A stretch of 10,221 bases of DNA from an uncultured Ruminococcus sp. Lineage in GTDB: Bacteria; Bacillota; Clostridia; Oscillospirales; Ruminococcaceae. Location of the stretch: contig CADBQZ010000137.1 in the NCBI GenBank assembly GCA_902796865.1, positions 1-10,221 of the forward strand, written 5' to 3'. Shown here piece by piece: positions 6,539-10,221 of the stretch (position 1 is the first letter of the stretch; the number at the start of each line of letters is the position of its first letter). The translations under genes were made by a program, and so were the position numbers. Below the pieces are notes generated by a model that was given only the letters and a program-made list of their open reading frames with translations, was not told the DNA's origin and searched no databases.

Positions 6539-6565
6539 TATTTTTGTGCGGTGTTACTTATAGTT

Positions 6566-6594
6566 ATTATATCATGTTTTATACTATTTGTCTA
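6566..6594 (-). promoter_or_regulatory. Sigma-A-type promoter of the transporter/phosphatase operon
   Basis: Minus-strand -35 TAGACA (6594-6589), 17-base spacer, -10 TATAAT (6571-6566). The predicted transcript start is near 6559, giving a leader of about 125 bases to the small ORF and about 230 to the transporter ATG. The promoter lies downstream of the glgA terminator, so the operon should be independent of glgA. Confidence 0.72.
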
Positions 6595-6669
6595 CTATAT
6601 AAAAAGAAAAAAGAAAAAATGGACGAAAATCAAATAATTTAATGCTTTTTTAGACTTTTTAGAAAAAGA

Positions 6670-6696
6670 AATGCTCTCCCCAAAAGGGAGAGCATT
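6670..6696 (-). terminator. Rho-independent terminator of glgA
   Basis: An 11-bp perfect stem (AATGCTCTCCC / GGGAGAGCATT) with a 5-base loop, followed on the minus strand by TTCTTTTTCT. It begins 6 bases after the glgA stop codon. The opposite strand also has a T-rich tail (6697-6704), but no plus-strand gene ends here. Confidence 0.92.
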
Positions 6697-6702
6697 CGTT
6701 TT

Positions 6703-8154
6703 TTATCCGCCTATAAGCCATTTATACATTCCTTCATACTGCAATGCAGAACTGTTCCATGAAAAATCAGACTCCATGCCACGCTTGATTATCTTGTTCC
6801 AGTTATCTCTGTGGTCAAAATAAACAGACTTTGCATAGTTTATGACATTTAGCATATCATCAGCATTATAGTTAGTGAAAGAGAATCCTGTTCCATAGTT
6901 TTCAAATTCATTATACGGAACAACAGTGTCTTTAAGACCACCGGTCTCTCTTACTATAGGTACAGTACCGTATCTCAAAGAGATTATCTGTGTGAGTCCG
7001 CAAGGCTCAAAACGTGACGGTACGAGCATAGCGTCAGAAGCTGCATAGATCCTGTGTGCACGTTCATCAGAAAAGTAGATGTTTGCAGAAACACGATCCG
7101 GATACTTCCATTGGAAATGTTTAAAGACGTTCTCGTATCTTGCTTCACCGGTGCCGAGTACGATGAATTGAGTGAATTCATCGGCAATACGTTCGATCAT
7201 GTTATTTACAAGATCAAGACCTTTCTGGTCGGTAAGCCTTGATATTATCGAGATCATGAATTTGTTTTCATCCTGCGGAAGCCCCAGTTCTTCCTGAAGC
7301 TTTAGCTTGTTTGCAGCCTTTTTCTTCGTAAAGTTTCTGATAGAATATTTATCAAATATCTTATTGTCCTTTGAAGGATCATAAACTTCGTAGTCGATAC
7401 CGTTTAATATACCTCTGAGCAGCAGATGCTTTGCACGGAGAAGACCGTCAAGCCCTTCACCGTAATAAGGCGTCTGTATCTCATAGGCATAGGTATTGCT
7501 GACAGTTGTGATATAATCAGCGTAAACAAGTCCGCCTTTGAGCATATTTGCGTCTTTTTTAAATTCAAGTTTATCGGGAGTAAAGATGTAATCCGGAAGA
7601 TTGGTGAACTTCTTGAAAGTCTTTATATCCCAGATGCCCTGGAATTTAAGGTTGTGGATAGTCATTATCGTTTTAGTGCCCCAGTAGAACGGATTATCCT
7701 TGTAAAGTGTTTTGAGGAATACAGGGATAAGTCCTGTCTGCCAGTCATGGCAGTGGATTATATCCGGCTTGAAGTCGATGACAGGCATTATGGCAAGAAC
7801 TGCCTTTGAAAAGAATGCAAACTTTTCAATGTCATAGAGAGTAGAACCGTATGGTGATTCGTTTTTGAAGTAATCCTCATTGTCAACGAAATAATAGGTT
7901 ATACCTTCGTATTCATACTGCATGATGCCGACATGAGCCTGGAAATCCATTTGTCCCATATCCATATAGAAATGGTGGACGTATTTGAAGTCACATCTGT
8001 ATTCCCAGGGAATGCAGGTATAACTTGGGATAATGACCCTCACATCAAATTCATCTTTGTTAAACATTTTAGGAAGCGCACCGACAACATCGGCGAGTCC
8101 GCCGGTCTTGATGAAAGGAACGCATTCGGATGCTGCGAATAAAATTTTTCTCAT
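6703..8154 (-). CDS. glgA: Glycogen synthase (ADP-glucose type, GT5)
   Basis: A 483-residue protein of standard bacterial GlgA length. It transfers glucose from ADP-glucose to the non-reducing end of a growing alpha-1,4-glucan in the cytoplasm. The N-terminal starch-synthase catalytic domain begins at residue 1 with FAASECVPFIKTGGLADVVG; Lys16 and TGGL (17-20) form the nucleotide-sugar binding loop. HCHDWQT (134-140) and the TIHNLKFQG (165-173) segment are typical of GT5. In the GT-B C-terminal half, SRLTDQKG (305-312), PSRFEPCGLTQ (379-389, with Glu383) and ETGGLKDTV (403-411) match the conserved sugar-nucleotide site. The ATG at 8154 has AGGAGG about 12 bases (GGAG 10 bases) upstream. It is monocistronic, between its own promoter and terminator; glgC, glgB and glgP are not in the window, so ADP-glucose supply must be encoded elsewhere. 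All key residues I can check are present. Confidence 0.97.
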   Translation of the reverse strand: MRKILFAASECVPFIKTGGLADVVGALPKMFNKDEFDVRVIIPSYTCIPWEYRCDFKYVHHFYMDMGQMDFQAHVGIMQYEYEGITYYFVDNEDYFKNESPYGSTLYDIEKFAFFSKAVLAIMPVIDFKPDIIHCHDWQTGLIPVFLKTLYKDNPFYWGTKTIMTIHNLKFQGIWDIKTFKKFTNLPDYIFTPDKLEFKKDANMLKGGLVYADYITTVSNTYAYEIQTPYYGEGLDGLLRAKHLLLRGILNGIDYEVYDPSKDNKIFDKYSIRNFTKKKAANKLKLQEELGLPQDENKFMISIISRLTDQKGLDLVNNMIERIADEFTQFIVLGTGEARYENVFKHFQWKYPDRVSANIYFSDERAHRIYAASDAMLVPSRFEPCGLTQIISLRYGTVPIVRETGGLKDTVVPYNEFENYGTGFSFTNYNADDMLNVINYAKSVYFDHRDNWNKIIKRGMESDFSWNSSALQYEGMYKWLIGG

Positions 8155-8201
8155 AGATTTAAAACTCCTCCTCTTATTTATATATATGAGGCTACATCTA
8201 T

Positions 8202-8230
8202 ATTATAATATCTTTTTATTTTTCAGTCAA
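8202..8230 (-). promoter_or_regulatory. Sigma-A-type promoter of glgA
   Basis: Minus-strand -35 TTGACT (8230-8225), 17-base spacer, -10 TATAAT (8207-8202). Transcription should start near 8195, giving a leader of about 40 bases with a strong AGGAGG site. Confidence 0.85.
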
Positions 8231-8563
8231 TACCTTATAAAAAATGTTTTTAAGTTTTTTTAAATTTTGTGAAAATACAACAATAAAAATGCCGAAATTT
8301 TTCAATACTGTCAAAAAAGAGAAAAATCGAGCCGAAAATCAGCAAAAATATATAGACAAAAAAGCCTGTTCGTTCTCTGGAAAAAGACTGCGGCAAAAAT
8401 TGATGATGCCTTGTAAACGACGCAGATATGTGGGTTATAAGCGGTTTTAGCAGATGGATAATGCCAATCGTAACACCGATTTTCATGGCTTTGACTATTG
8501 ATAATAAATAATATTTATTTTATGTTATTTTTGATATAATTATTATAAAGGACAATAAAGTTG
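8231..8563. other. Divergent intergenic region with no gene I can support
   Basis: This is the 333-base gap between the glgA and histidine kinase promoters. It is AT-rich with many A/T runs. Short frames on both strands (8250-8486 minus, 8244-8450 plus) lack ribosome binding sites and coherent protein character. The most ordered part is about 8365-8500, which is less AT-rich and has only short inverted repeats (for example AATCG/CGATT around 8466-8481). I recognise no tRNA, riboswitch or known small RNA. An 8-bp A/T inverted repeat around 8505-8521 is not significant in this composition. Confidence 0.5.
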
Positions 8564-8592
8564 TTGACATTTTTATATATAAATGTTATAAT
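8564..8592 (+). promoter_or_regulatory. Full-consensus sigma-A promoter of the hybrid histidine kinase
   Basis: TTGACA (8564-8569), exactly 17 bases, TATAAT (8587-8592): a perfect match in all twelve positions. Transcription should start near 8599, leaving a leader of about 118 bases. The leader has a modest GGCTT/AAGCC stem (8638-8642 with 8654-8658) and no recognised riboswitch. Such a promoter suggests strong, largely constitutive transcription. Confidence 0.9.
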
Positions 8593-8716
8593 AACAATGA
8601 ATAATGTTTGAAGAGCGGTATAAAGGCGCTGTTTTATGGCTTAAGGCTATAAGAAGCCGGCTGTCATTAACGTCTTTTATCGATCAATATTATATTGTAA
8701 GTATATGGAGAATATC

Positions 8717-10221
8717 ATGGACGATATGGAAAAACTCAAGCAGAGGATCTCTGAACTTGAAATGGAAAACAAGAAATATAAAAGAGAGCTTTCGAGACTT
8801 AGAATGGATATGAATATGCTTTCTAAGCTCAACGATCAGGCTATCCTTTTGAAAAATTTCAATGAGAAGGAAAAGTATAAGCAGAATTTTTATAATGATA
8901 TGATACTTACTCATTCGGCAGGTATCTTTATACTTTTTGATGATAAATTCGGCTTGCTTATGACTACACATCATGATGAGGCAAAATATAAGAGCCTTGA
9001 TGATATTTTCAGGGGACATATGCGTCCTGAATGGATAAACCAGCTTCATATAAATTGTAAGCAGGCGCTTGACAACAAAGAAAATGTTAATTTTACTGAA
9101 AAGATCAAATTTGACGGTGAAGATACGGAAAAAGTCTATGATATAAATATAACTCCTGTTAAAAATGGTATAACAGGAAATCTTTGCGGTGTAATGGTAC
9201 TCAACGAGATCACTGACGTTGTAAAGGCAAAGGAACGTGCGGAAGCTGCGAACAAGGCAAAGAGCAACTTCCTTGCGAATATGTCACATGAGCTTAGAAC
9301 GCCTATGAATGCGATAGTCGGAATGACCGAAATGATAATCCGTGAAGCGGACGATAAAACTATTGAAAAATATGCTTATGATATAAAAAGTGCCGGAAAT
9401 ACTCTTCTTTCGATCATAAATGACCTTCTTGATCTCCAGAAGATAGAGTCCGGTACTATGGAGATAAATATTGCTGATTACGAATTTGGCTCTGTTCTCA
9501 ATGATATAATGAATATGACAAGTAAGAAAGCAAGAAACAAAGGACTTGAATTCTGTCTACAGGCGGCAAGAGACATACCAGGTAAATTAAGAGGCGATGA
9601 TGTCAAGATAAAGCAGGTCGTTACCAACCTTGTTAATAATGCTATAAAGTATACCGAAAGCGGAAAGGTAACTGTTGCTGTCAACTTTGAACATGATACA
9701 AGTACTCTCAGGATAGATGTAATAGATACGGGTGTCGGAATAACGCCGGAAGAACAGAAGAAGATCTTCAAGAGCTTTATGCGTTTAGAGGAAAGCAAGA
9801 ACAGAAGCATAGAGGGAATGGGGCTTGGACTTAATATCTCAAAGCAGCTTATGGCGTTAATGCACGGAAGGATAGAGTTCGAGAGTGAATACGGAAAAGG
9901 TTCGACATTTACTATATTTGTACCTCAGGAAGTAGTTGACGAAAATCCTGTTGGAAGCTTCCTTGAAGAAACTGAATATAAGCCGCTTCGTCCGGACGAT
10001 CATGAAGTATCATTTAAAGCGCCGGAGGCTAAGATACTTATTGTAGATGATAATGAACTGAATCTTGAGGTAATAACAGCTATACTCGGCGATACAGAGA
10101 TGCAGATGACAACAGCTATGTCCGGTCCGGAATGTCTCGAAACACTTCGCAAAGAAAGATTCGATATGATATTCTTGGATCAGATGATGCCGGGAATGAG
10201 CGGTATAGATACGCTAAAAAG
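8717..10221 (+). CDS. Cytoplasmic hybrid histidine kinase with PAS-like domain and receiver, 3' end missing
   Basis: The frame is open to the window end (501 codons, no stop). Residues 1-55 form a charged coiled coil rich in Lys/Glu/Leu; about 60-167 is a PAS-like domain. About 168-185 is a connecting helix, and the HisKA domain has the H-box NMSHELRTPMNAIVGM with phospho-acceptor His191. The HATPase domain has the N-box QVVTNLVNNAIKYT (Asn308), G1 DTGVGI (337-342) and G2 GMGLGL (367-372). The receiver domain starts at about 438 with ILIVDDNE (Asp444/445), and its phospho-acceptor is Asp488 in IFLDQMMPG. There is no membrane segment, so it should sense an intracellular signal and pass phosphate from His191 to Asp488, then to an Hpt protein or a later domain outside the window. 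The ATG at 8717 is preferred because GGAG lies at 8707-8710, six bases before it; an in-frame ATG at 8705 lacks such a site. It is divergent from glgA. Confidence 0.95.
   Translation, partial: MDDMEKLKQRISELEMENKKYKRELSRLRMDMNMLSKLNDQAILLKNFNEKEKYKQNFYNDMILTHSAGIFILFDDKFGLLMTTHHDEAKYKSLDDIFRGHMRPEWINQLHINCKQALDNKENVNFTEKIKFDGEDTEKVYDINITPVKNGITGNLCGVMVLNEITDVVKAKERAEAANKAKSNFLANMSHELRTPMNAIVGMTEMIIREADDKTIEKYAYDIKSAGNTLLSIINDLLDLQKIESGTMEINIADYEFGSVLNDIMNMTSKKARNKGLEFCLQAARDIPGKLRGDDVKIKQVVTNLVNNAIKYTESGKVTVAVNFEHDTSTLRIDVIDTGVGITPEEQKKIFKSFMRLEESKNRSIEGMGLGLNISKQLMALMHGRIEFESEYGKGSTFTIFVPQEVVDENPVGSFLEETEYKPLRPDDHEVSFKAPEAKILIVDDNELNLEVITAILGDTEMQMTTAMSGPECLETLRKERFDMIFLDQMMPGMSGIDTLK

Noticed and set aside
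6434..6559. Known riboswitch (guanidine, preQ1, c-di-GMP types considered)
   Set aside because: None of the conserved loop or core sequences of those classes is visible; only simple stems are seen.
8244..8486. Overlapping frames on both strands of the intergenic region
   Set aside because: No ribosome binding sites and low-complexity, A/T-driven composition; the minus frame ends where the glgA promoter begins.
8604..8813. Plus-strand frame of 69 codons in the kinase leader
   Set aside because: Overlaps the kinase by about 100 bases in another frame and has no Shine-Dalgarno site; the kinase frame has a clear one.
8690..9810. Minus-strand frames opposite the histidine kinase (8690-9049, 9478-9810)
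   Set aside because: Antisense to conserved PAS-like, HisKA and HATPase coding sequence.
1..10221. CRISPR arrays, tRNA or rRNA genes, insertion sequences or phage genes
   Set aside because: No regularly spaced repeats, no cloverleaf or rRNA signature, no transposase or integrase motifs on either strand.

Overview
The window is AT-rich, uses Shine-Dalgarno sites of the GGAG type, has sigma-A-like promoters and encodes a GT5 glycogen synthase, a SpoIIE-type phosphatase and an RsbW-type anti-sigma factor. Together these point to a low-GC Gram-positive gut-type Clostridia (Ruminococcus/Lachnospiraceae-like). This is inferred from gene families and style; no marker gene is present.

Layout. Positions 1-8154 are read on the minus strand. 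From right to left: glgA has its own promoter (8202-8230) and a strong terminator (6670-6696). A separate unit then starts from a promoter at 6566-6594. It has a structured leader of about 125 nt, a possible 33-codon small ORF (6332-6433), a drug/metabolite-type transporter fused to an extra membrane domain (4533-6329), a small membrane-anchored DUF3574-like protein (4079-4552), a membrane SpoIIE phosphatase (2304-4064) and an RsbW-like anti-sigma kinase (1898-2302). These genes are packed with gaps of -20 to +14 nt and are very likely one operon. Next come a repeat/hairpin element (1817-1843) and a YdcF/ElyC-family membrane protein (318-1794) whose frame is broken at a 7-T run. An incomplete membrane protein leaves the window at position 1. 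On the plus strand, a near-perfect promoter (8564-8592) drives a soluble hybrid histidine kinase (8717 onward) that is cut by the window end.

How the genes may work together. The C-terminal membrane domain of the transporter and the N-terminal membrane domain of the SpoIIE phosphatase are visibly homologous: an E-V/I-R-P-A motif, a GL-x-x-G-x-x-G...CA..N..AD block, a Y-I-P-Y motif and an N-N-x-x-F-S-x-x-L-G-x-P motif occur in the same order with near-constant spacing. The phosphatase is followed one base later by an anti-sigma kinase. My inference is a membrane signalling module in which a transporter-linked domain and a phosphatase-linked sensor may handle the same ligand and report through a partner-switching cascade. 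The antagonist (STAS) protein and the sigma factor are not in the window.
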